Assembly: GCA_000333855.2 (NCBI GenBank)
Contig: CM007343.1
Location: 319,951 to 383,851 of the forward strand
Origin: Endotrypanum monterogeii
Taxonomy: Eukaryota; Euglenozoa; Kinetoplastea; Trypanosomatida; Trypanosomatidae
Reading direction: 5' to 3'
Length of the DNA stretch: 63,901 nucleotides
Notes under the pieces: model-generated
The model's input: the letters and a program-made list of their open reading frames with translations, nothing else
The model's database searches: none
What the model was told of the DNA's origin: nothing
In this document: positions 17,315 to 26,682 of the stretch, piece by piece
Layout of the letters: each line of letters starts with the position of its first letter
Numbering within the stretch: position 1 is the first letter of the stretch
Translations under genes and position numbers: made by a program

Positions 17315-17707
17315 TCCTCTCGAGGCGCAGACAACACACCACAAATCAAAAGGGAAAAAAATAAAAAATAAAACACAAATAGTTAAATTTGGCATACGAA
17401 AAGACACGATGTAAGGAAGGATGGCGAGGGAGGTAAGAAGGGGGGAACACGACATCCTCTCCCCTCCCTTTCTTCCGCAACCTCCCAACTCAAACACCTC
17501 GCTGCGCCGGTTATGTGTCTACACCCAAGGTTGAACGTTTGGTTTCTGTTCTTCCGATCTTCTGCCCCCCCCCCCAGAGGTGTCTTGTATCACCCCATTT
17601 TGCTTCTGGGGAAAGAGAGGAATACATATATATGCCAGCCACGTATACAGTACGCCGGCTACAGCAGATAAAATGGCACACAAGATGAGAAGGAGGGGAA
17701 GAAAATG

Positions 17708-17709
<2 letters not shown>

Positions 17710-17743
<34 letters not shown>
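17710..17743. repeat. (TA)n microsatellite
   Basis: Uninterrupted AT repeat, about 34 bases. Confidence 0.9.
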
Positions 17744-17745
<2 letters not shown>

Positions 17746-17895
17746 TAAACAAACAGGCGGCGTGGCATGATTTAGCGCGATGTGAAGGAGTGTCAAGTAA
17801 AGGTCGGCGCATACTGGGTGTTGACGTATTGAGCAATCCCTGCAAAGCGACAGGCGTAGAGGGTCTCCGAGATATTGACACCATCAAAGATGTCG

Positions 17896-20193
17896 TCACA
17901 TAGGATCGAAAGGCTCAGAAAGAAGGCGAAGCGCCTTATCAGGATCTGTCAAGCACTCGACATTGTATAACATACTGCCTGGTAATTCGGCCTCTCCACT
18001 GCGTACTGAGAGTCCCAAACCGTGAGCCCCTGACCGACCGACCAAGCGCGTGTTCGGGCACACCCCTACTTCGACCGGCGCGGAGTTCACGTCAACAATG
18101 CCGCCGGCGGCGAGAACGTCTTCGGCCTTGTACCACAAAGAACGCCCCCGTGTGTGCTTGGGTGAAGCGTGGGTGGCAACAAACCGCGAGATGGCCTCGT
18201 CTTCCTCACCCACCTTCTTCCCTGCAGACCCGTCGATGCCTGCAGCAATGGAAGAGGGGGGTGACACCACACTCCGGTGTTCACGGGGCTCCTCCTGTTG
18301 GTGCATTGTTGACTCTGGGCCTACACTACCGTGACCATCGGTCAATCCCCTCGACCCTCCCGATGCTGTATCGCCAGCGTGATGTAACGCCTCTGAAACA
18401 GAAGCACATCGCACTGCTTCAGCGATCTCGGGATGCTGATAGATGAGAGAGTCGTAGAGCAAGGCCGGGTAAAGCAGGCGACGACCGCTCGCACCATTCA
18501 ACGGTACACCAGGACTTTCGAACTCAGCCGTGAGGACCGCAGAAGGCACGAGATACGAGTCGGGAAAGAATACTTGTGATATGTGATACCAATACTCGAC
18601 ATCCTTGATAGAGACTGGTGTTGGCGTCTCTAAACTTCGTAATGTAGTGTTCGTCGAAGCAGCGCACGGCACATCTGAGGCATCCTTAGGTTCTGGCGAT
18701 AATGCTTCGGTGTCATCGGGAGCCCTTGGCGCAGTGTCAGATGTGCCGGCTTGACTGCCCACCGCACTCGCCGTCCTCACCCTATCCTCGGGTTCGGTAG
18801 CGCCAAAGTTGTCCCTCAAGCCTGCCGCCCTCGCGGTGTTCGGCAAAACCCCAGCCGCCTCTGGACGGAGCTCTAAGCCCAGCCTTTGGATATGTCGCAA
18901 GGTGAAGTACACCGGAAGTGTCCATCGTTGGACTCGCATGTCGTCCAGCACGTGGAGGAGCACCCTATCAAAGGAAGTCACATCATGGCAGTGATGTCTT
19001 GCCGTGTCAGACAAGAGCGTTAAGTTCACTTCATGGAGCGTATTCTCCGTGGCAAGTGCCTCCCTGACCGTGTCGCCGCTCTCAGGGTCGCTGTGGTGCG
19101 CCGAAGGAGAAAGAAACACAAAAACGAGTTTGCGATTCTTTGCAACAATAATGCACCGCTGCAGCACCTCCTTGGCGTTCTCTATCAGTGATATATGCAC
19201 AATCTTTGACATGAATGGAATCGGGACAGCGTGCTCGGTCTGCCCAGGCTGCGGTGTTGCACCAATGCTCCTCCATTGTCTGTAGGTACCCCACCAGTGT
19301 GATCGATACCCATGTCGGTGTACAAGAGTATTGAGGGAGTGCTCGCGCTGCCGAGAATACGGACGGCGGGTGCATATCGAGTACATACACCGGCTTCCTC
19401 GATTGTTGGCATCATTGCCGATAGGGTTGGGGAAACGCAGCTGCAGTTCCCGAGCACCTTCAGCGATGTGTTGCTGTTGAGACCACAGAGTGGGAAGAGT
19501 GTTGTCTCGAACACCGTAGTCGTCTACCTTCGTCCTGCCGAAGTCTTCAACCGCCAGCGAAGACATGGAGATGCCATCGCTATCCGACAAGTACATCTGA
19601 TCCATGTTGAAGACATAAAGCGGCTTTGTCACGGAAAGCATACAGATGGGGACTCGGTAGTTTGAGAGATCCTCTGCCAGGTGCGTCTGTCGTCCACGCC
19701 TCGCAGACAACGCCTTATTCTCTGCATGTAGCTCTTTTCGGGTACGCGACGAGGTCGCTTCCTCCGTATTGAGCTCAGAGCAGATCTTTGAAATATCAGC
19801 GATTGGCGCAGATCCCCTCGACGGTCCGCCCACCGCCACAGAGTCACTTGCGGCAGGGGCCCGCACAGACGTTGGTGTGGCTGCTCTGCTACCCATCTCA
19901 GGCACAGTGTCGGCAGCCCCTAACCCTCTGATCTTCTGGCCTGCCGCCTTCCCCGCCTGCACCGGGGCGAAGCGAGACAAGCGTGGGTGATGGGCGTAGG
20001 GATCAATCCGCAAAGGATTTACCACGTTGAAAGCGCGTGCGGCCCTCTGCACATTCTCAAAGTCGTCCTCATCTAGCCACAGACAGGAAGACGACAGCGG
20101 ATGCGAGGGCAGAAAGTTCTGCTGTGCAAAGCGTTCGAGAGCCGGGAAGCCCTGAGTGAACACCACCGACCAGCGGCGCGTACACTTGAGCAT
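17896..20193 (-). CDS. Conserved hypothetical protein with A/B repeats (765 residues), paralogue of the neighbouring 348-residue protein
   Basis: I do not recognise a named family. Two alternating motifs are visible. Type A (aromatic-x-x-D/E-x-L followed by P/E and Ala-Leu): VFNMDQM near 194, VHISLIENAKEVL near 331, LLYDSLIYQHPEIAEAV near 579 and MLYNVECLTDPDKALRLL at the C-terminus (about 741). Type B (aromatic/Ser-x-W/Y-W): HGYRSHWWGTYRQW near 293, VEYWYHISQVFFPDS near 530 and RGRSLWYKAEDVL near 681. The order A-B-A-B-A-B-A matches the 348-residue protein encoded just upstream, but here the motifs are separated by long Ser/Ala/Glu-rich stretches. The N-terminus MLKCTRRWSVVFTQGF resembles a mitochondrial presequence. 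The open frame extends to 20250 but begins with TTG, so the first in-frame ATG, 20193, is used. An out-of-frame ATG at 20246 would be bypassed only if splicing occurs downstream of it. Confidence 0.85.
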   Translation of the reverse strand: MLKCTRRWSVVFTQGFPALERFAQQNFLPSHPLSSSCLWLDEDDFENVQRAARAFNVVNPLRIDPYAHHPRLSRFAPVQAGKAAGQKIRGLGAADTVPEMGSRAATPTSVRAPAASDSVAVGGPSRGSAPIADISKICSELNTEEATSSRTRKELHAENKALSARRGRQTHLAEDLSNYRVPICMLSVTKPLYVFNMDQMYLSDSDGISMSSLAVEDFGRTKVDDYGVRDNTLPTLWSQQQHIAEGARELQLRFPNPIGNDANNRGSRCMYSICTRRPYSRQREHSLNTLVHRHGYRSHWWGTYRQWRSIGATPQPGQTEHAVPIPFMSKIVHISLIENAKEVLQRCIIVAKNRKLVFVFLSPSAHHSDPESGDTVREALATENTLHEVNLTLLSDTARHHCHDVTSFDRVLLHVLDDMRVQRWTLPVYFTLRHIQRLGLELRPEAAGVLPNTARAAGLRDNFGATEPEDRVRTASAVGSQAGTSDTAPRAPDDTEALSPEPKDASDVPCAASTNTTLRSLETPTPVSIKDVEYWYHISQVFFPDSYLVPSAVLTAEFESPGVPLNGASGRRLLYPALLYDSLIYQHPEIAEAVRCASVSEALHHAGDTASGGSRGLTDGHGSVGPESTMHQQEEPREHRSVVSPPSSIAAGIDGSAGKKVGEEDEAISRFVATHASPKHTRGRSLWYKAEDVLAAGGIVDVNSAPVEVGVCPNTRLVGRSGAHGLGLSVRSGEAELPGSMLYNVECLTDPDKALRLLSEPFDPM

Positions 20194-20355
20194 TGAGCAA
20201 TGGTGATGGTCGTGAGGGGAGAATGAGCACGACCGTCGTCTTTCATGCAAAAACTGACCTTCACGTTACCCCACCTCCTTTTTTATTTTCGTAGAACTTC
20301 AATTTCTAGAGACGTGTGTGAGGAGTAAGCGTCTAGGGAATTGGCTGAGGATATA

Positions 20356-20356
20356 G

Positions 20357-20417
<61 letters not shown>

Positions 20418-20418
20418 A
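20356..20418. repeat. Compound (TA)n(TG)n microsatellite
   Basis: Around 50 bases of TA, broken once by ACAT, followed by (GT)n. Confidence 0.9.
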
Positions 20419-20803
20419 GGGGAGGCGGGTACGCTCAGTATTGGAGTCGCACACAGCGTCGTGTCCATGCGCGCAAACGCGCACTGCAAATCGGGTGAGA
20501 CAACGACGGGAGATGTGGAGGTATTTAGATGTCCTAGAGCTGAGAGAGACGGGGAGAGAGTGCAAGTGAAAAGAGAAAACGGAAAAAGAAGCCTCACCAC
20601 CCTGCACCCCCTCCTGCCCAGCTGGAGGGTTGACAGAGGTCAGCACAAAAACATGCTTTGAGGGAAAGGTAAAAGAATAGAGACGTATACGCGCACACAC
20701 ATATATATGTATATCGAGACACAACTGTACCGGTACTAAAATGCAGTGTCGGCATCTGTGTCACCGTCCCTATCGGCCTGCGAACAAACTCGCGTCTACA
20801 AGT

Positions 20804-20806
<3 letters not shown>

Positions 20807-20834
<28 letters not shown>
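20807..20834. repeat. (CA)n microsatellite
   Basis: Uninterrupted CA repeat. Confidence 0.9.
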
Positions 20835-22425
20835 CAAAAGGAGGGGGAGGGGCAGGGAAGCTACCCTACACCAAAACCAGGTGCGCACGCACGCCTACTC
20901 TCTATGATCCCCTCTCTCAAGCATGTATGGCCATAACACGCATGGCCCTGCAAACGAGTACTTCCTTATGTGCCCCTTATTCCCCCAATAGCTTAGTGGT
21001 TGATGTGCATTTTATATTTTCCTTCCACCGCACCTTTCCCTTGATTGGGTTCACCGCGGGCTTTGCTTCTATGCAGCTTCCAAGGGAAATGAAGGAGAAC
21101 AGTAAGGCTGACACCGCCCTCCTCTCCCTCTCTCTCATCCACAGCACTACAACACGTTTCTTTTTTATGATACTTCTCCACCGTTGCCTCCATTTTCGTC
21201 TGCATGAACACATATCATTACACAGCACATGCATGTGCACAAAACACACACGGGGACAAATATGAACAGCGAAAGGTGGAGGGAAGAGGAAAGACAAGAT
21301 ACAACATTCAAATAAAAGCAAACACAATCACAACCACAACCACGAAAAAAAAAAAAACAAGCCACAAAGTAGGGTGGACACAACAGCGTACAGAAACCGT
21401 GCATGAACTTCATCCCGTGTAGGGAAAGGAAGAAAAAGAGCGAACTACCCCCACACTGTGTATTTTTGATGACGGTGAAGAGGGGTAGTGATTCACAACG
21501 TAAGGCCGACTCCCTTCTCCCCTTCCCTCACGCACACATAAACGAGAAAACATAAATAATGAGGGTGCATGAAGTAAGGGTGAAAAGGATAAACGAGAGG
21601 GCAAAAAAAAAAAAAAACCTCGGCAGAGCACGGAAAGAAAGAGGGAGAAAAAAGAAATGGGACGAGTGGTTCTTCTTTTCACGAAATACAGCAAAAAAAA
21701 AAAACGCGAAAAGAGCAGGAGGAGGTGGCGAGGAGGGAGGTGATTTTGATGCAGCAATGGACGACATGAGTGTTGTATCTGAGGGACAGAGGGATAAAAG
21801 GTGAGCAATGTTCAACCAGACGGTATCCAAGAAAAGAGGCGACTGACTTCTTCCCCAAGCGCCTCATCCTCCGCCACCCCCCCCCCTCCTCCCTCAGCCA
21901 CTACACTCCCACCTCTGAAGATGACTTGCAGTTGTTGCTCCTTTGTCCTGCTTCAGATTGTTAGCGTCACCACTAGCATCGCTCGACTTCTTTCTCAGAT
22001 ACCAGCTCCTTCTTCCTGCATCCTACACATCTCTTTGAATCTTGCCACTCTTCCCCCCTCACCCCGACGCAGCCACCACCACCACCACCACCCCCCTCCT
22101 GGCGCGGTAGTACTCCACTACACTGACAGCCATTGATGTATGCTATCCAGCCACTGCCGCTAGAGAGCCGAACTCAAGCCGTTTCACGCGTAAATGCGAA
22201 AAAAAAAAAGAAGGAGAACTGAAATCTGAACTCTGAGCACTGCTGTCCCTATCCGAAAGAAAGCGCGAATTGGGAGATGAAGATAGGTGAACCAACCGGC
22301 ATCCACAGAGACAGAGGAGCGGGAGGGGAAAAAAAAAAGATCAGACGATTCCCCTTCTGTTTTCGCTTTGGGAAGTGGGCAAAGGAGGAAGGGGGATAAG
22401 AGATGTGTGCTGCAGGTCATTGTCC

Positions 22426-22453
22426 CAACAACAACAACAACAACAACAACAAC
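22426..22453. repeat. (CAA)n trinucleotide repeat
   Basis: About nine copies of CAA in the 3'UTR side of the spacer. Confidence 0.9.
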
Positions 22454-22606
22454 GAAAAAAATTCTATGATTATCATCCCTCACGTGCAGACACACGGAGA
22501 CACATCCCCACGATAGATAGCGGAGTGCCAAACGGAGGAGGACGACGGAGTAACAAATGAAGAAGGGGAAAGGCAAACCTAAAAACCCGAGCATATGCAC
22601 AAACAC

Positions 22607-22651
22607 ATACACACACACATATATCTATATATCTATATATAGATAGATATC
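22607..22651. repeat. Compound (CA)n/(TATC)n/(GATA)n repeat
   Basis: CA repeat followed by TATC and GATA units, ending two bases short of the stop codon of the 348-residue protein gene. Confidence 0.8.
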
Positions 22652-22653
22652 GC

Positions 22654-23700
22654 CTACTGAATGAAAAGACCCGCTCGGGCGAACGCCTCATCCGGGTTCG
22701 ACAGCTGCTCGACGTTGAACAACTCGTACTGTATCGGGGACGCCGATCCGCTACTGAAAGGCACACCGCGTCGCTTTTCTGTCTCCTTGATGGGCCACTG
22801 GTAAAGCTCGGCATCGCGGCCGGTCAGCCAGTAGTTGCTGCGGAACGTCTTGGGAAACTTTTTGGTGCTTTCCGACATAATCGGCTCCCCGGAGAGCAAA
22901 AATGTTGGCACGTTCACCGGCGCGCGCTGAAGCGTCTTCAGCGCCAAGTGCGGGTCCTCCAACTGGTCCACATTGTAGATAAGATGGCGGTCGCCCGTTG
23001 AAGTCTCCTGCACCACCGGCACCTGATCCGGCAGCGGGACCAGCTTGAAGAACTCCATCTGGCGGCGGGTAAAATACAAACCGCTGTTGAACTCGTTCGA
23101 CTTGATGTGGTCCTGCAGTTGCTGAAATACCTCGCCCTTCTTGCTGTACACGCGGCGAGTGCCGCCACTAACAGGGTACTGTTGAAGCGCGTCGCCGCCA
23201 CTGAGCTGACTGGAATGGAAAAGTTTTATTTGCGACTTTGTCAGGAGGATGCTCGGCCGCGCGTTGGACTTAAATTGCAAATTATCCTTGTACGCCTGGC
23301 CACGAGTAATCCACCATCTGCTTTGGTAGCTGTGCCGCTGTGCACGGTCGTTGAGTTCAAACTGAAGGCGCTCACCATACACCTTGCGACTACTGTAGCT
23401 GCTGTGCTTGGGGGCCTCCATCACCTCTGGAGGAGAGAGGAGCTGGTCGAAGTTATACAGCTCCAGCTGCTTGTCCAACACAAGTTGCGTGGGCAGAGCA
23501 CCGGGCTCCGGCTTGATGCCTAGACGCTCCGCCTCCCAGTCCTCGATCCAGACATTGCTGGGACTGTTCCGAGCCCTCTGGTTACTCTCTAGAACATGGT
23601 GCTGCTGACTGAAGACAACGATGGTGCGATGAGCAGTGGAGACTACAGTGCCGTGTACCACACGAGGGACCGACCCGGACAAAAAAATGCGACGAAGCAT
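22654..23700 (-). CDS. Conserved hypothetical mitochondrial-type protein with 80-residue A/B repeats (348 residues)
   Basis: Family not recognised. Internal repeats are clear. Type A: LYNFDQLLSPPEVM (81-94), LFHSSQLSGGDAL (160-172), IYNVDQLEDPHLAL (241-254), LFNVEQLSNPDEAF (327-340). Type B: YQSRWWITRGQAY (125-137), FNSGLYFTRRQMEFF (from 204), FRSNYWLTGRDAEL (from 286). Successive A units start 79, 81 and 86 residues apart, and each B lies about 44-45 residues after its A. This gives three and a half repeats of about 80 residues. The N-terminus MLRRIFLSGSVPRVVHGT is a good mitochondrial presequence candidate. The open frame extends to 23868 from a GTG and encodes TA-repeat (Ile-Tyr) sequence. 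A C/T tract at 23756-23734 and CAG at 23718-23716 place the 5' end just before the ATG at 23700. Roles such as mitoribosome or RNA-processing subunit are possible but not shown. Confidence 0.88.
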   Translation of the reverse strand: MLRRIFLSGSVPRVVHGTVVSTAHRTIVVFSQQHHVLESNQRARNSPSNVWIEDWEAERLGIKPEPGALPTQLVLDKQLELYNFDQLLSPPEVMEAPKHSSYSSRKVYGERLQFELNDRAQRHSYQSRWWITRGQAYKDNLQFKSNARPSILLTKSQIKLFHSSQLSGGDALQQYPVSGGTRRVYSKKGEVFQQLQDHIKSNEFNSGLYFTRRQMEFFKLVPLPDQVPVVQETSTGDRHLIYNVDQLEDPHLALKTLQRAPVNVPTFLLSGEPIMSESTKKFPKTFRSNYWLTGRDAELYQWPIKETEKRRGVPFSSGSASPIQYELFNVEQLSNPDEAFARAGLFIQ

Positions 23701-23715
23701 ATTTTCCTTTTTTTC

Positions 23716-23756
23716 CTGGATATGTTTTTTTTTGGGGGGGGGGAGGGGGGGGGAAG
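23716..23756 (-). promoter_or_regulatory. Trans-splice acceptor region for the 348-residue repeat protein
   Basis: Coding strand reads an almost pure C run broken by T (23756-23734), a short A run, then CCAG with AG at 23717-23716. This is about 15 bases before the ATG. Confidence 0.65.
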
Positions 23757-23814
23757 TTATGCCTTCGCGTTGTGATCGGGTCAGAAACAACACGATAAAT
23801 GGAGCGGAGGAGAC

Positions 23815-23817
<3 letters not shown>

Positions 23818-23851
<34 letters not shown>
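23818..23851. repeat. (TA)n microsatellite
   Basis: Uninterrupted TA repeat upstream of the splice tract of the 348-residue protein gene. Confidence 0.9.
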
Positions 23852-23853
<2 letters not shown>

Positions 23854-23997
23854 TAAAGCACCAGTCACGATATCGAGCCACCAGATAAAAACAAGACGGC
23901 ACGCACGATTGCGGCGCGTGTTGTTGTATCTGCACGTTGGTCCTCTTCTTGGGTAAGAAATAACCCTATTTGCAAGTGCCGATTAGCTTTTTTTAAA

Positions 23998-24001
23998 GTG
24001 T

Positions 24002-24047
<46 letters not shown>
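23998..24047. repeat. (GT)n microsatellite
   Basis: About 50 bases of GT with one TCT interruption. Confidence 0.9.
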
Positions 24048-25104
24048 CTTTCTCTATGGGAAAAACAAATAAATGGGAAAAAGAAGAAGGGGGGGCTGTT
24101 TTCTATAAGGCAAAATAATTTTTAATGTATAAGTGGCGAGAGAGAGGCGCGAGGAGAAAAATTGAGGCGCAAAGAAGTTCAGCGGTAATCCTTAGCAAAA
24201 TAAAGAAGAAACACAACAATGTGAGGTGTGGGCAGAAAGGGCAATGGGGATGCTCGAGGTTGGTTGAGCAGTGGTAAGGATGCCGAGCTCTGAGCCAAGA
24301 AATGAGTCTTGGAGTGTGTATGTTTTGCAGTGGTGATAGTTGCTGTATTCTTGCTCTGATCTCACATCAATTCAGAACAACTCAAAAAAAAAAAAGAGGT
24401 GGAGGAAGAGGAGGGCGTGAAAGAAGTGAGAAAACAAGAACACAGGGCGGGAGCTGAGCGCGAACGAATAGACTGGCAAACGATTCATCACCCCAATCCT
24501 CTGTCAAGTGTGTGATGGTCATGAAGCACGTCATCAACCCACACTGGAGCTTTTTGTGTGCACACATCCACACACACTTAAGTCCTTCATAAACGGGTGC
24601 CCTTCATCACCTTCGCTTCCCTTATAGAGGAGGAGGGGGGGCAATTTTTTCTTCTCACGCTCGCTCGCGGCTTTCAGGTCGCCTAGTCAATAGTCCTGCT
24701 CCCTCGTTTGCAGTGAGGGAAAAGAGGAGACGAGAGGTGATCCACACAGGGGGGAGTTCACGATTTTCGGAAGGGACAGCAGTTGCTCGATGAGGGGCGG
24801 TGGCACAGCTGAGAGCAACGACGATGAGTGCCAGAGTGAAGATTTTCTGATGATGTATATCCGGGAGGACTGTATGTGATAAAAACGTAAAGCGTGTGGG
24901 GAATTTTTAAAAAAATGTGGAGAGGAACCGTCTATTCGATAGACAGCGCGAGAGACTGCCGGTAGCGGAATCACAGCACGGAAACAAAGCGAGTCGAAAG
25001 AAGTGTTGCATGCTCACCAGAGACACTAGTGATCGTGGAATATTGTAGCCGCGAAAAAAAAAAATTTAATAATTAAAAAAACGCAGACAGATACGTGACC
25101 ACAC

Positions 25105-25479
25105 TCAAGACCAATTATAATGCTTTCGGAACGCCTGCGTGTTCACTCGTGGTGGCCTCCCTGTGCGTCTTTTGTAGTGAAACGTGGCGCACGGGTCTGA
25201 CAAGCGTGAAGGGCGACCACCAGGACGCGACAACAGCGACCCCTGTGCGTTAGCTACGTATGTACGCCCCTGACGGTGGCTTGCTGGGTCTGGCAGGCTT
25301 CGTTGGGACAGCTGTAGAATTCCCTGCAGGTGGTGCAGCGTAGGGGCGTCACGGAGCTGTCGAATGTCTGACTGTTTCCACGTGCGCGACCGACTGTGGC
25401 CGGTGCGAGACGCAAGCAGCGGCGCGCTCGTAGAAAAATATGTCCCTGGTCGGCACAACAATAGAGAGCAGCGGAGCAT
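25105..25479 (-). CDS. Small basic protein, probably mitochondrial (124 residues)
   Basis: Not recognised. The N-terminus (MLRCSLLLCRPGTYFSTSAP) is hydrophobic, Ser/Thr/Arg-rich and acid-free, typical of a mitochondrial presequence. The remainder is strongly basic, with Arg/Pro/Gly-rich segments (FHYKRRTGRPPRVNTQ) and an end in KHYNWS. Size, charge and presequence resemble small mitoribosomal or other RNA-binding proteins, but no family signature is visible. Gene reality is supported by an ATG start and a good acceptor: a C/T-rich stretch at about 25565-25519 ends in GCGAG with AG at 25518-25517, leaving a 5'UTR of about 37 bases. Confidence 0.7.
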   Translation of the reverse strand: MLRCSLLLCRPGTYFSTSAPLLASRTGHSRSRTWKQSDIRQLRDAPTLHHLQGILQLSQRSLPDPASHRQGRTYVANAQGSLLSRPGGRPSRLSDPCATFHYKRRTGRPPRVNTQAFRKHYNWS

Positions 25480-26682
25480 TCTGCAATTGGCCCTGTCGCC
25501 ACTCCCCCTTCAACGCCTCGCGAAGAAGAACGGGGTATCAGACAAATCAGGGAGGGTAGGAAGTCGAAGAAGAGATGCGCACCCGCCACCGGTGGTTCAC
25601 TGCTCCGCTGAAGCAAAAGCGTGTGATCGTCCGATATAATAGAAATAAAAATTAAACGTGGGAGGGCGACTGATAATAATAAGCAGGGTCAAGCACAGAG
25701 CCGCATCACTCCATCCTTTTCTTCTCTCCCTTCTCCCACCCACGCTAATCAAAATAATAATAAAACGGCTAGCAGTGTGAGAACGAGATGTGCCTTTGTG
25801 ATGGAGCACAACAACACTTTCTCGTGTGTTGGACAAGAGGTGAAGTGGACCCAAAAAAGGAAAACCGACAGAGATGATAGCGGATATCCTCGAGTCTTGC
25901 GAGCATGCGACGTACCGGCAAGTACACCACACGTAAGTCATGCAAGCGCCACTTCAGCCGAGTCGAATATATGAAAAAGATAGTTTCTTCTTCACAGTGC
26001 GGCTAAGCCCTAACAGCATCCTCTGCAGCAATGCAGAAGTGTGTTTCTTTTGTCTTTGTTACTTGAATCTTTCCGCTACCTTTTTTTTTTTTGCAACTCA
26101 TCCCCGCGGTGGAGAATCGGCGCTAGCCGCTTTTCGTCTGGTTCACTACCCCTTCCAACCGTTTTCTCGTTTTATTTTTCTTGTCCAAATTCCCTTGATG
26201 CTTAAAGCCATACACACGTTGCGGGCACAGCATAAAAAAAATTAAAAAAGAGAAGGGAGGTGGATATGGAATCGTCGCTCGTGGGTGACAGATGCGAGGT
26301 ATTGCATTTCCCTCGGAAAATGATTTTGTTGCTGTATTGTTCGTCAAAGAAGGCAGTGTTCCTTGTGCCGCCCTTGTGCGTACTGTCTCTCCTCTGTCGC
26401 AGAGCGACCTCTGGATCGCAAAGATATCCTCTCCGAGAGCTGCTGCGAGCCTCTTGACGACAAAAGATGGCCTCAACATACATACAAACGAGCACACAAA
26501 ATCAAATCGGGAAAAATGAACACACACACACATCACTAAGGTTTCGCACCACCTTTTTTTCCCTCACACAGTGCCTAGACTATGCACGACCACTTCTGTG
26601 CGAGCTGGAGTGATGTACACACCTGACGCTGAAGAAGAGAACGTACTGACGCACACGCACGAGCAATACACGAATACCTGTG
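25480..26682. other. Intergenic spacer upstream of the 124-residue protein gene
   Basis: No firm gene. A 137-codon minus frame (26123-26536) begins with GTG and is CA/T-rich at its start. Its middle has moderately complex sequence, but no domain or clear acceptor is visible, so it is treated as 3'UTR of the 1,406-residue protein gene. Confidence 0.55.
25517..25565 (-). promoter_or_regulatory. Trans-splice acceptor region for the 124-residue protein
   Basis: Coding-strand C/T-rich stretch ending CGTTCTTCTTCGCGAG, AG at 25518-25517, followed by the ATG at 25479 without an intervening ATG. Confidence 0.5.

Larger units (their letters stand above)
15551..17895. other. Intergenic spacer between EngB GTPase and the 765-residue repeat protein
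   Basis: No credible gene. It contains the 5' flank of the GTPase gene, a GCGTCT hexamer repeat (16016-16043), a GC-rich complex island (16430-16870), a TA/TG compound repeat (17087-17120), a CCCA repeat (17293-17314) and a pure TA run (17710-17743). An open frame of 186 codons on the plus strand crosses the GC-rich island but has no acceptor or recognisable domain. Confidence 0.7.
20194..22653. other. Intergenic spacer between the two A/B-repeat protein genes
   Basis: No credible gene. It includes a long TA tract passing into TG (20356-20418), a CA run (20807-20834), A/T homopolymers, a (CAA)9 block (22426-22453) and a CA/TATC compound repeat (22607-22651). Open frames here translate homopolymers and dinucleotides only. 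Confidence 0.75.
23701..25104. other. Intergenic spacer between the 348-residue protein and the 124-residue protein
   Basis: No supported gene. It contains a TA run (23818-23851), a long GT run (23998-24047) and A/T-rich 3'UTR-like sequence. A 95-codon frame at 24687-24974 has no ATG. Confidence 0.7.

Noticed and set aside
22426..22453. (CAA)n block considered as a coding poly-Gln tract
   Set aside because: The surrounding frame is short, on the opposite strand and flanked by stops and simple sequence; better seen as a 3'UTR microsatellite.
24687..24974. 95-codon minus frame
   Set aside because: Contains no ATG.
26123..26536. 137-codon minus frame
   Set aside because: Begins with GTG in a CA repeat. 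The middle is fairly complex, but no acceptor or homology is recognised, so evidence is too weak to call a gene.
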